This document shows positions 45,401 through 53,324 of a DNA stretch of 64,000 nucleotides, piece by piece; the stretch's first letter is position 1, and the number at the start of each line of letters is the position of its first letter. The stretch covers positions 4,705,219-4,769,218 of the forward strand of contig NZ_CP094828.1 in assembly GCF_022865125.1 (NCBI RefSeq). The letters run 5' to 3'. Under the pieces are notes generated by a model, which was not told the DNA's origin, did no database searches, and was given only the letters and a program-made list of their open reading frames with translations. The DNA comes from Acuticoccus sp. I52.16.1. Lineage in GTDB: Bacteria > Pseudomonadota > Alphaproteobacteria > Rhizobiales > Amorphaceae. The position numbers and the translations under genes were made by a program.

Positions 45401-47100
45401 CCGCGCTCTTGATGCTCGACGCGTCCGAGCCGCTCGCGTTCGACCGCTCGCTCCAGGAGGTGGGGCTCGATTCGCTGGTCGGCATCCAGCTGCGCAACCG
45501 GGTCCGCAGCGACCTCGGCGTGGACCTCCCGATCGACGCGCTGCTGGCCGATCCCACCATCGCCCGCCTGCTGGTGCTGCTGAGCGACGGGCTCGGCGCG
45601 GCGGAGCCCGGCGCGCAGGCCGGCGCGCGCGCTTCGATCCCACGCGGCGGGGACGGCGACGCACCGCTCTCCTTCGCGCAGCGCCGGATGTGGTTCCTGG
45701 CGACGATGGACCCGGATTCGCCGTTCTATTCCTTCACCGTCGGCATCGACCTCGTGGGTCCGCTGCGCCGGGAGGCGTTCGATGCGGCGATCGCCACCAT
45801 CGTGGCGCGGCACGAAGCGCTTCGCACGGTGTTTCCGGTGGTGGACGGAGAGCCGGTGCAGCGGGTGGTCGACGGGGCCGAAATCGGGGTCGACCCGGTC
45901 GACCTCTCAGCTCTGGACGCGCCGGCGCGCGAGGCCGCACTCGACCGTGTCGCCGCGCAGGAGGCGCGCCGCGTCTTCGACCTCGCGGCCGGGCCGTTGA
46001 TGGCGGTGCGCCTCGTGCGGCTGGCACCCGAGGTGCACCGGGCCCTCGTCACCATGCACCACATCGTCACCGATGGGTGGTCGCAAGGGATCTTCGCCGA
46101 GGAGTTCGCCGCGCTCTACGGCGCCGGGGCGGTCGGCGGCGAGACGACCGCAGCGGCGCTGCCGGTCCTGCCGGTGCGCTACCGCGATTTCGCGCGCTGG
46201 CAGATCGACCAGCTCGCCGGCCCGCGCGCGCAGGAGGGGCTCGCTTTTTGGGGCCGCCGGCTCGCCGCGCCGCTGCCGGATCCGCCGCTCCCGTTCGACC
46301 GCTCCCGCCGCGAGGCCGAGCTGCGCCGCGGCGCCACCACCGCCGCCGAGATCGACGCGGCGACCGCCGAGCGCGTGAAGGCGATGGCGCGGGCGGAACG
46401 CGCGACGCTCTTCACCGCGCTTCTGAGCGCCTTCACCGCGCTCCTGCACCGGCTGACGGGGGACACCGACGTCCTCGTCGGTACGATCGCCGCGGGGCGG
46501 GTGCGGCCGGAGGTCGAGGGGGTGATCGGCTTCTTCGCCAACATGGTGCCGCTGCGTGCCGATCTCGCCGGTGACCCGTCCTTCCTCGACCTTCTCGCGC
46601 AGGAGCGCGATGTCGTCGCCGAGGCGCTGGCCCACCAGGACATCCCGTTCGACTATCTCGTCGAGGCGCTGGCGCCACCGCGCGCGGTCGGCCGCAACCC
46701 GTTCACGGACGTCATCTTCGTATTGCAGCGTGACGCGGGCAAGGCGGAGCTGGAGATCGAGGGGCTGACGATGTCGGCGCGTTGGGAGGCGGAGACGGGC
46801 GCGGCGCGCTTCGACCTCGAGGTGCACGTGTGGGAGCTGGCGGACGGGCGGCTCTCGTTCCAATGGATCTACGACGCCGACCTGTTCGACGCCGAGACGG
46901 TCGCCTCGTTCGCCCGCCACTACGAGGCGTTGCTGCGTGGGGCGCTGGCCGACGGGGCGGCTCCGGTCTCGGCGCTCCCGCTGGCGGCCGAGGCGGTGAG
47001 CGAGGTCGATACGCTCGCCGAAGAGCTGGAACACCTCTCCGACGAAGAGGTCGAGCGGCTGCTGCGCGAGCTGCAACCGGACGAGGCGAGCGCGAAATGA
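39418..47100 (+). CDS. Hybrid PKS module 3 with terminal C domain: KS-AT-DH-ER-KR-ACP-C
   Basis: A 2560-aa hybrid. KS: Cys in QTACSTAL (about 173), EAHGTAT, NVGHLE. AT: GHSVGE (about 621) with HAFHS (about 722), the malonyl-CoA signature. DH: His in ADHRVFGAPVVP (about 928), Asp in HPALLDACFQ. ER: TGGVGLMALAVA (about 1524). KR: GGLGGLG (about 1718), YGSLTG, QANYCAANT. ACP: GLDSLVG (about 2016). C domain: starts LSFAQRRMWFL, active HHIVTDG (about 2214). It should add one fully reduced ketide to the thiazole intermediate and then condense it with the residue held by NRPS2. GTG start overlaps the NRPS1 stop; its own stop overlaps the NRPS2 ATG. Confidence 0.95.
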   Translation: MSQLDDAIAITGMSGRFPGAPDIAAFWRLLVEGREGITFYTDEELLAAGVAPALLRHPNYVRAAPALTDVDMFDAAFFGISPKEAELMDPQHRLFLEHAWLALENAGRIASEFDGRIGIYGGSSISSYLLFNLKPGEGHTDSLQTVLGNDKDYLATRVAYKLGLDGPAVTVQTACSTALAAVSLACESLLTHQCDMALAGGATVRVPVASGYLYEEGSILSHDGHCRTFDAGASGTLFGSGVGIVVLRRLEEAEADGDHIHAVIRGTALNNDGDHKVGFAAPSVDGQSRVIAAALTAADVSADTIDYVEAHGTATPIGDPIEVRALTRAFRATSARTGYCGIGSAKTNVGHLESAAGVAGLIKAVLALKHRQIPANLHYAAPNPDIDFAASPFRVVDRLADWPRGDHPRRAGVNSFGIGGTNVHVVLEEAPDAPEAPAAATDRTRQPYVLSARSEASLKALAQAHAARLAAPDAPPLGDAAFTAATGRRHFPHRLAVVGADAADVAGRLAAFADGGAGVAGMASGEPPRIAFLFTGQGSQYVGMGRALYAAEPRFRAVVDRASAILRDTLGAPLPDLVFAAGGDMQRLDATHATQVALYVLEYALATTWRAWGIAPAMVAGHSVGEIAAAAVAGVFSFEDGLTLASARGRLMQDLPREGAMVSVATDEASVVRHIAAHEGVAIAAVNGPRSLVLSGAAASVEAIAAALAAEGVRTRPLTVSHAFHSPLMAPMLEPFRALAGTITYRAPTIPIVSNVTGALAGAELADPAYWVRHVMAPVRFGDAVDALYGAGICTFLEIGPKPVLTALGREALEGTADAETTRWLPSLTRPDLDEEVMFGSLASLHVAGAAVDWANFHAPWRRRRVELPGTVFERRRFWVEPSAAAPIRRRAAGTHPLLGTRLRTPGAREVRHETVLAADEPAFLADHRVFGAPVVPATGFLEAALAAARAEWGEGPVEVRDVAFRAALALGEGPTLVQTALVPVDGGRFDFAVYSLGEEDDTLHARGRLARAPASHPRAAPPPHAAGAPIDPAAVYAAYAERGLDYGAAFRGVRAIEAGDGVVRAQIHLPAAAGPAEPFTLHPALLDACFQAIGVVFTGTIGEGTYLPVGLERLAVFGPVPAALTGTATIRDTGEGGRHLADMVLTGPDGVVVAVIEGLESRKVSRETVLGSDAAAMAERTHVLAWRDAPPDLAVPPVERPTLVVGAGPVAAELAAALGAAVVSAVPEADGLAQVEAVVLVVEPAPVDDGAGMLAAAEVGVAALLALVQAVVAAERSAAVRITVVTRGAASLAPSAAGLAAAPLAGMARAIGHEFPELALTLVDLDPADDEPGGAVERLTREIRAPDGETEVAWRGARRRAARFTRLTAGRVTLPAGPFRLVSGAGEGFAAVSARALERRAPAAGEVEIEVAAMGLNYRDVLGAMGLYPGDLGLSGSECAGRVVRVGPGVDDLAVGDAVVAIAQGSFASHVTVAAGSVFAAPTGVDLVAAAGLPVVTLTAWYGLTHLAGLKRGETVLIHSATGGVGLMALAVARHLGAEVIATASPAKHEILRRMGIAHIASSRSGDFADVVRAATGGAGVDVILDSLPAELMEANLAALAQGGRFVEIGRRDIWTATEMAAARPDAAYHVVDFDALSRDDPALLRRMLAEPLERMAAGAIAPPPTTPFAAERLPEAMAFMQTTRHIGKVVLTPERETTPAARAFAADPAGTYLVTGGLGGLGLHLARFLVEKGARHLTLVGRSAPGAAAEAELARLADAGATVTLARLDVADGAAVTRLVAGIDAGEAPLRGVFHLAGGLDDSLVTTLGMERFRAVMAPKVAGAFNLHAATRASALDVFVLYGSLTGLLGAPGQANYCAANTFLDALAAWRRAEGLPALAIDWGPWAEVGMAAGTTDRLGGAMLTPEAGAAMLERLLGRAEPAIAVVPYGLADFLDGTPAERAAVPFFADVREEVSRERAETARTAALREDVLAATGPDRAARLATYLTDLLAALLMLDASEPLAFDRSLQEVGLDSLVGIQLRNRVRSDLGVDLPIDALLADPTIARLLVLLSDGLGAAEPGAQAGARASIPRGGDGDAPLSFAQRRMWFLATMDPDSPFYSFTVGIDLVGPLRREAFDAAIATIVARHEALRTVFPVVDGEPVQRVVDGAEIGVDPVDLSALDAPAREAALDRVAAQEARRVFDLAAGPLMAVRLVRLAPEVHRALVTMHHIVTDGWSQGIFAEEFAALYGAGAVGGETTAAALPVLPVRYRDFARWQIDQLAGPRAQEGLAFWGRRLAAPLPDPPLPFDRSRREAELRRGATTAAEIDAATAERVKAMARAERATLFTALLSAFTALLHRLTGDTDVLVGTIAAGRVRPEVEGVIGFFANMVPLRADLAGDPSFLDLLAQERDVVAEALAHQDIPFDYLVEALAPPRAVGRNPFTDVIFVLQRDAGKAELEIEGLTMSARWEAETGAARFDLEVHVWELADGRLSFQWIYDADLFDAETVASFARHYEALLRGALADGAAPVSALPLAAEAVSEVDTLAEELEHLSDEEVERLLRELQPDEASAK

Positions 47101-50100
47101 CGGTCGCCTCCGCCCCATCCTCGGACGCGGCGGACAAGCGGGCGCGGCTCGCACGGCTGATGCGCGAGCGCCGGGCGGCCGAGGCGGCCGTTCCGGCGCG
47201 CGGGGTGTGGGAGCGCGTCGCCGCCGTCGCCGCCGCGTCGCCCCGGGCGGTCGCCGTCGAGGACGGCAGCCGGTCGCTCACCGCCGCGGCGCTGGTCGAT
47301 GCGGCGGAGGCGCTCGCCGCGTCCCTCGCCGATGCGGGGGTGGGAGAGGGCGACGTCGTCGCGCTGGCGCTGCCGCGTGGGGTCGGCCTTGCCGTGGCGA
47401 TCCTGGCGGTGGCGCGCCGCGGGGCAGCCTGGCTGCCGCTGGAGGCGGACGACGCGCCCCTGCGCCGGGCGAAGCAGCTCGCCCGCACCCCGCCCGTGGC
47501 CGCGATCGTCGCCGACGGCGGCGCTCCGGTGCCGGACGGCGTACCGCGGATCGCACTGCCATCGCCCTACGCCGCGCCGTCGGGCGCCCGACAAGCGTCG
47601 CCGGGCGGCGCGACGCCCTCGCGGATCGAGGCCGGCCCCTCCGTTGCGGAAGACATGCGGCCTCTAGCGGACGCCGCATCGCCTCGCACGGGGGCCGCAT
47701 CCGTCGACGCCGCCGCCTCACCGCCTCGCACGGTGGACACGCCGGCTCGACCGGCGGCGACCTCGCCCGGCGCGGACGGCACGCCGCCTCGCGTCGAGAC
47801 CGGCGACGCGGCCGGAAGCGATGCGGCCGCACGCGCTGGGACCGTTCTCGCCGGGGCCGCCCTCGCTGGCGCCGGCACACGGCCCGCCGCCGTGGACGGG
47901 GGGATCTTCGCCGTCGTCTGGCCGGGGGAGGCACCGGTCGCGGTCGGGGCCGGACGGATCGCGGCGCAGCTCGACGGCGCGGCCGCGATCCTGCCGCTCG
48001 GGCCCGGCGACCGGGTGCCCTTCGCCGCCTCCCTCCACGCCGACGCGCTGCTGCTGGAGCTGCTGTGGCCGCTCGCCGCCGGCGCGACGGTGGTCGTCGC
48101 CCCGAGCGCCGGGCCGCAGGCGCTCGCGGCATGGATCGGCGGGCGGGCGATCACCGCGGCCCATCTGACCCCGTCGACGCTGGCGCAGCTCGGCCCCGGC
48201 GCAGGCGGGTTGCGGCGGATCGCGCTCTGCGGCGAGCCGCTCGCTCCCGCGGTGCTGGCGCCACTGATCGAGGCGGGCGTCGCGCTCACCTGCGTGCTCG
48301 CCTGGCCGCAGGCGGGCGGGCCGGTCCTCGCCCGCCAGGCCTCGGCGCAGGACGACGCGGGGGCCGCGCTCGGCCGACCGACGGGCGGGGCGGTGCAGAT
48401 CGTCGATCGCCGCGGTGGCGCGGTGCCGGCGGGCGTGCCGGGAACGCTGACGGTCGACGGCCGAGCGACCGATCTCGTCGTGCGCCGCCGCCGCGCCGAT
48501 CAGGAGATCGAGCTCGTCGCCATGGCGGGGCGACGCCGCTTCGTCGACGGACGGCTCGTCGACCTCGACGCGGTCGTGGCCGCAGCGCGCGCGCTGGCGG
48601 GTGTGGCCGATGCCGCCGCGCTCGTGCGCCGCGAGGCCACGGGCCGCAACGTCCTCGTCCTCGCCGTGGTGCCGCGCGCGGCGACCTTGCCGCCCGGTTT
48701 CGCCGCGGCGCTGGCCGAGCGTCTCGCCCCCTGGTCGCGTCCGGAGCACATCCTCCCGGTCACCGCCATCCCGCTCGATGCCCGCGGGACGGCCGATGAA
48801 GCCGCCCTCGCACGCCTTCCGGTGGTGGACGATGCCCTCGCCCGCCGCGTGGAGACGGCGATGCGGGCGGCCGGCATCGACGCTGCCGTCGCCGTGCGGC
48901 CGCGCAGCTTCGCGCCCGGCACCGCCGAACTCCCGGCGCTCACCCCGCGCGCACGGGTGCGGCCGGCGGCCGAATGCGGCGCGCCCGTCGCCGAAGGCCG
49001 GCCGGCCTACGCCGCCGGCGGCCCGCTCGTGCTGCCGCCGGACGCCCCGCGCACGCTGACCGAGGCTCTGTCGCGCACCGCCGCGGACTGGCCGGGCCGC
49101 GGCATCGTCGCTCTCGACGCCGCGGGCGCCGAGACGCGGCTCTCCTACGCGGACCTCCTCGCCGAAGCGCTGCGGATCGCCGGCGGGCTGGCCGCGCGCG
49201 GCCTCAAGCCGGGCGATCCGGTGATCCTGCAGGTCGCCGAGCACCGGCGCTATTTCCCGGCCTTCTGGGGCGCTGTGCTGGCGGGCCTGCGGCCGGTGAC
49301 GATCGCCGTCAGCGCCACCTACGCGCAGCCCGGCGGCACCGTGCTGAAGCTCACCAACGCGTGGCGCCTGCTGGACCGGCCGCCGATCCTGGCGCCGGCG
49401 GATCTGGCGGCGCCGCTCGCCGAGGCCGCGGCGCATACCGGCGGCGAGCCGCTCGCAGTGCTTGTGCTCGAAGATCTCGCCGCCGCGGAGCCGGCCGTGC
49501 CGCACCCGGCAGCCCCCGAGGACGTCCTCTTCCTGCAGCTCTCGTCGGGGTCGACGGGGGTGCCGAAGATCATAAAGGTGACCCACGGCGGCGTCGTCGC
49601 CCACATCCACGGCGATATCGCCGTGTGCGGCGACCATGCCGGCGACGTCGACGTCAACTGGTTACCGCTCGACCATGTCGTGCCGCTGCTGACGTGCCAC
49701 CTGAAGGACACCTACCTCGGCTGCGAGCAGGTGGAGCTGGTGACCGGCGACGTGATCGCCGACCCGCTGCACTGGCTCCGCGCCATCGCGCGTTACCGCG
49801 CGACGCGGACCTGGGCGCCCAACTTCGGCTTCAAGCTGGTGACGACGGCACTCGCAGCAGCGCCGGAGGCCCGGTTCGATCTCTCCACCGTGCGTCACCT
49901 CATGAACGCCGGCGAGCAGGTGACGGCACCGGTGATCGAGGATTTCCTCGCCGCCGTCGCCCCGTTCGGGCTAAGCAGGACGGCGATGCAACCCGCCTTC
50001 GGCATGGCCGAGGCGTGCACATGCATGACCTACGAGAACGGCTATCGCGGGTCGGCCTCGCTGATCCGCGCCGCCAAAGCGTCGTTGGGCGGGGTGCTGC

Positions 50101-53100
50101 GCGTGCCGGTCGACGGGGAGCCGGAGGCGGCGTTCGTGCGGTTGGGCGGACCGGTGCCGGGCGTCGAGATCCGCATCGCCGACGCCGCCGGGGCGACGCT
50201 GCCGGAGGGCGTGATCGGTCGCTTCCAGATCCGCGGGGCGGTGGTGACGCCGGGCTACGTCGCCAACCCGGAGGCGGACGCGCAAGCCTTCGTCGGCGAC
50301 GGTTGGTTCAACTCGGGCGACCTCGGCGTGATCGTGGACGGGGGCCTGGCGCTGACCGGGCGTGAGAAGGAAACGATCGTCGTCAACGGCGCCAACTTCT
50401 ACTGCTACGAGGTGGAGGACGTCGTGAACGCCGTGGCGGGGGTCGCGCCGACCTTCGCCGCCGCCACCGCCGCGCCGAGCGAGGAGACCGGCAGCGAGGG
50501 GCTCGCGGTCTTCTTCGTGGTCGAGGAGGGTTGCGACGCGGCGGTGGTCGCCCGAAGGGTGCGCGGCGCCGTCGCCTCCCGCCTCGGCATCGACCCGCGC
50601 CACGTGGTGCCCATCGCCCGCGAGGACTTTCCCAAGACCACGAGCGGCAAGATCCAGCGCACCCGGCTGAAGGCGCGCCTCGACGCGCTCGCGCCGGCCG
50701 CCGGTGCCACGGTCCCGGCCTGGTTCTACCGCGAGACATGGCGCCCGCGCGTCGCAACCCCTGGCGGGTCCCCCGGGACGCTGATCGCGCTGGACGTGCC
50801 GGCGTGGCTCGACCCCGTGCGTGCCGCCTGGGCCGAGCGTGGCCCATGGCAGGCCGTCCCCGTGGCCGACCGCGCTGCGGATCTCGGCGCCGTGCTCGCC
50901 GCGGCGCCGGCCGATGCGGTGATGCTGGCCGGCATGGACGCGCCGGGCGCGCAGTGTGCGGACGTGGTGCGCGCAGTGGCGCGGGTCGCGGCATTGGCGC
51001 AGCGGTTGAACGCGGTGCGCGACGGGCTCGCCGGGCGCCGGCTCGTGGTCGTGACGCGGGGCGCGTTGGCGGCGGGCGGGGTGGTGCCGGCTCCGCCCGC
51101 GGCGGCCCTGCGGGTGGCGCTTCGCAGCCTCGCCCATGAGATCCCGGAAGTCGCCGTCACCCTGCTCGACCTTCCGGCGGACGCTCCGGCGGCACCGGTC
51201 ATAGAGGCGCTGGAGAGCGTGATGGACGCGCCGGAGGTCGCCTGGCGCGACGGGGCGCGTCTCGTGCCGCGGCTGGAGCGGGTGGACCCGGCGCGCAACC
51301 TCGCCGCGCCGCTGGTTCGCGGGGGGCGCTATCTCGTCACCGGCGGCAACGGGGCGATCGGCCGCGCCCTGTGCCGATGGCTCGTGGAGCGGTGCGACGC
51401 GTCGGTCGTGGCGCTGGGCCGGCGGCCGGCCGAGAGCGCCCCGCCGCCGGGCCCGGGCGTGGTCTACCGCGCGGCCGACCTCGCCGACCGGGCAGCGCTC
51501 TCGCAGGCGATCGCCGAAGTGGAACGGGCGGGCGGTGCGCTCGACGGGGTCTTCCACCTCGCCGGAGCGGCCGACGGGCGCGCCCTCGCCGAGGAGTCGG
51601 AGGCGACGCTCCGCCCCGCGCTGGCCGCCAAGGTCGCCGGGGCGCTCCATCTGGCGGAGATCTTCGCCGCGCGGCCGGACGTGGCGTTGACGCTGTTCGG
51701 CTCGGTCAACGCCGTGTTCGGTGGGGCGGGCGCAGGGGCCTATGCGGCCGCCAACGCCGCACTCGATGCCGTGGCGCGGCAGCGGGTCGCGGCCGGCGGC
51801 CAGGCTCTCGCCGTGCATTGGAGCCAGTGGGAGGCGAGCCCGATGGCCGAGCGCTTCGGCCTCGCCGAGTTCGCCTCGGCACGCGGCTTCCTGCCGATCG
51901 CCACGGGCGACGGGCTCGCGTCGCTGGCCGCGGCGATGGCCGGAGGCGACACCGCCCTCGTCATCGGCCTCGACGGGACCAACCCCAACCTCCGCGACCG
52001 TCTGGTGGAGCCGCCGCGCGGGCTCGAGGAACTCACCGTCTACGTCGCCGGCGAAACGGAACGGGCCGCCGGTGTGGCGCCCACCGACCGGTTCGGCGCC
52101 GCGGTGCCGGTCCGGCTCCTGGCGGTGGACGCGATCGCGCGCGCGGCGGACGGCGAGGTCGACCGGGCGGCACTGGCGCGGGCCGACGGCCGCGCCGTCG
52201 GCGGAGACGACGGGGCGCCGCGCTCCGAGACCGAGCGCCGGCTCGCCGCCATCTGGGCCGATCTCTTGGGCCGGGGCGGCGTGGGCCGGGACGAGGACTT
52301 CTTCGCCGTCGGCGGCCACTCGCTGGTGGCGGCCCGGCTGATGCTGCGGATCCGCAAGGAGTTCGGGCGCGAGCTGCCGCTGCGGGCGGTCTTCGGCGCG
52401 CCGACGATCGCCGGGATGGCGGCGGCGCTCGACGGGGCGGCGGCCCGCCCGCCGTTGCCCGGTTGTGTCGTACCGTTGCAGGGCGAGGGCGGCGGGGCGC
52501 CGATCTTCTGCGTCCATCCCGCCGGCGGCAGTCCGCTCTGCTACCTCCTTCTCGCCGGCCACCTCGGCGTGGGCCAGCCCTTCTACGGCTTCCAGGCCGT
52601 CGGCCTCGTCGACGGCGAGCGGCCGCTGCGCACCGTCGAGGCTCTGGCGGCGCACTATGTCGAGGCCGCGCGGCAGGTCGTGCCGCAGGGGCCGCTCCGG
52701 CTGGCGGCGTGGTCGTCCGGCGGACCGGTCGCATTCGAGATGGCGCGGCAGGTGGAAGCGGCGGGCGGTGCCGTCGACCTCGTCGCCCTGTTCGACTGCG
52801 GGCTGATGGAGAGCGACAACCCGGTGCGAGGCCCGGCCCCGGTGCGCGCCGCCAAGGGTCTCGCGATGGTGGCCCGCTACATGGCGCAAGTCCGCTGGCC
52901 GCGCTCCTGGGCCGAGCTGACGGTGCTGGCGCGCATGATCGGCCTCGTCCTGCCGGCGCGGATGCGCGATCTGCGGCCGCGCGTCCTCGGCGAGCTTGTC
53001 CGCTCGCTGCGGCTCTTCAACCTCAACACCATGGCCGCGATCCGCTATCGGCCCGGCCGTTACGGCGGCCGCGTCGTCCTCTTCCGTGCCGATCGTTCGC

Positions 53101-53324
53101 GGCCGCGGGGCGCGGACCCGACCGTCGCCGACCTCACCCGGTTCGCCGGCTCGGTCGACGTGGTCGCCGTGGCCGGGAGCCATATGTCTATCGTGCTCGA
53201 TCCCGACGATGCCGCCGGCCTCGCGGCGGCGCTCGGACAGGTTCTCGCGGCGCAGAGCTCTTCCACCACCGCACCCGAACGGGGCGGCGACACAATGAAG
53301 CGATGGGAAGGACCCAGGAAATGA
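47097..53324 (+). CDS. NRPS 2, termination: A(degenerate)-AMP ligase-KR-PCP-TE
   Basis: A 2075-aa protein. Residues about 25-575 look like an adenylation domain that lost its core motifs: no TSGSTG, no YGPTE, no YRTGD, and RGTADEAAL replaces the Lys-bearing NGKxDRRAL; an Ala/Pro/Thr-rich insert interrupts it. A second, intact acyl/AMP ligase follows (LQLSSGSTGVPKIIKVTHGG about 812-831; SGDLGVIVDGG; PKTTSGKIQRT). KR: GGNGAIGRAL (about 1413), LFGSVNAVFG, GAYAAANA. PCP: GGHSLVAA (about 1740). TE: AWSSGG (Ser about 1872), His in AGSHMSIV. The ligase-KR pair suggests a keto acid is loaded and reduced to a hydroxy acid before condensation and release. ATG overlaps PKS3. Confidence 0.92.
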   Translation: MTVASAPSSDAADKRARLARLMRERRAAEAAVPARGVWERVAAVAAASPRAVAVEDGSRSLTAAALVDAAEALAASLADAGVGEGDVVALALPRGVGLAVAILAVARRGAAWLPLEADDAPLRRAKQLARTPPVAAIVADGGAPVPDGVPRIALPSPYAAPSGARQASPGGATPSRIEAGPSVAEDMRPLADAASPRTGAASVDAAASPPRTVDTPARPAATSPGADGTPPRVETGDAAGSDAAARAGTVLAGAALAGAGTRPAAVDGGIFAVVWPGEAPVAVGAGRIAAQLDGAAAILPLGPGDRVPFAASLHADALLLELLWPLAAGATVVVAPSAGPQALAAWIGGRAITAAHLTPSTLAQLGPGAGGLRRIALCGEPLAPAVLAPLIEAGVALTCVLAWPQAGGPVLARQASAQDDAGAALGRPTGGAVQIVDRRGGAVPAGVPGTLTVDGRATDLVVRRRRADQEIELVAMAGRRRFVDGRLVDLDAVVAAARALAGVADAAALVRREATGRNVLVLAVVPRAATLPPGFAAALAERLAPWSRPEHILPVTAIPLDARGTADEAALARLPVVDDALARRVETAMRAAGIDAAVAVRPRSFAPGTAELPALTPRARVRPAAECGAPVAEGRPAYAAGGPLVLPPDAPRTLTEALSRTAADWPGRGIVALDAAGAETRLSYADLLAEALRIAGGLAARGLKPGDPVILQVAEHRRYFPAFWGAVLAGLRPVTIAVSATYAQPGGTVLKLTNAWRLLDRPPILAPADLAAPLAEAAAHTGGEPLAVLVLEDLAAAEPAVPHPAAPEDVLFLQLSSGSTGVPKIIKVTHGGVVAHIHGDIAVCGDHAGDVDVNWLPLDHVVPLLTCHLKDTYLGCEQVELVTGDVIADPLHWLRAIARYRATRTWAPNFGFKLVTTALAAAPEARFDLSTVRHLMNAGEQVTAPVIEDFLAAVAPFGLSRTAMQPAFGMAEACTCMTYENGYRGSASLIRAAKASLGGVLRVPVDGEPEAAFVRLGGPVPGVEIRIADAAGATLPEGVIGRFQIRGAVVTPGYVANPEADAQAFVGDGWFNSGDLGVIVDGGLALTGREKETIVVNGANFYCYEVEDVVNAVAGVAPTFAAATAAPSEETGSEGLAVFFVVEEGCDAAVVARRVRGAVASRLGIDPRHVVPIAREDFPKTTSGKIQRTRLKARLDALAPAAGATVPAWFYRETWRPRVATPGGSPGTLIALDVPAWLDPVRAAWAERGPWQAVPVADRAADLGAVLAAAPADAVMLAGMDAPGAQCADVVRAVARVAALAQRLNAVRDGLAGRRLVVVTRGALAAGGVVPAPPAAALRVALRSLAHEIPEVAVTLLDLPADAPAAPVIEALESVMDAPEVAWRDGARLVPRLERVDPARNLAAPLVRGGRYLVTGGNGAIGRALCRWLVERCDASVVALGRRPAESAPPPGPGVVYRAADLADRAALSQAIAEVERAGGALDGVFHLAGAADGRALAEESEATLRPALAAKVAGALHLAEIFAARPDVALTLFGSVNAVFGGAGAGAYAAANAALDAVARQRVAAGGQALAVHWSQWEASPMAERFGLAEFASARGFLPIATGDGLASLAAAMAGGDTALVIGLDGTNPNLRDRLVEPPRGLEELTVYVAGETERAAGVAPTDRFGAAVPVRLLAVDAIARAADGEVDRAALARADGRAVGGDDGAPRSETERRLAAIWADLLGRGGVGRDEDFFAVGGHSLVAARLMLRIRKEFGRELPLRAVFGAPTIAGMAAALDGAAARPPLPGCVVPLQGEGGGAPIFCVHPAGGSPLCYLLLAGHLGVGQPFYGFQAVGLVDGERPLRTVEALAAHYVEAARQVVPQGPLRLAAWSSGGPVAFEMARQVEAAGGAVDLVALFDCGLMESDNPVRGPAPVRAAKGLAMVARYMAQVRWPRSWAELTVLARMIGLVLPARMRDLRPRVLGELVRSLRLFNLNTMAAIRYRPGRYGGRVVLFRADRSRPRGADPTVADLTRFAGSVDVVAVAGSHMSIVLDPDDAAGLAAALGQVLAAQSSSTTAPERGGDTMKRWEGPRK

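Noticed and set aside
38950-45813. Minus-strand open frame of about 2290 codons opposite PKS3
   Set aside because: Antisense shadow for the same reason; the plus strand has continuous PKS domains.
47590-47880. Possible separate repeat element in NRPS2
   Set aside because: The Ala/Pro/Thr-rich stretch has loose partial repeats only and is in frame; it is best seen as a low-complexity insert in the dead adenylation domain.
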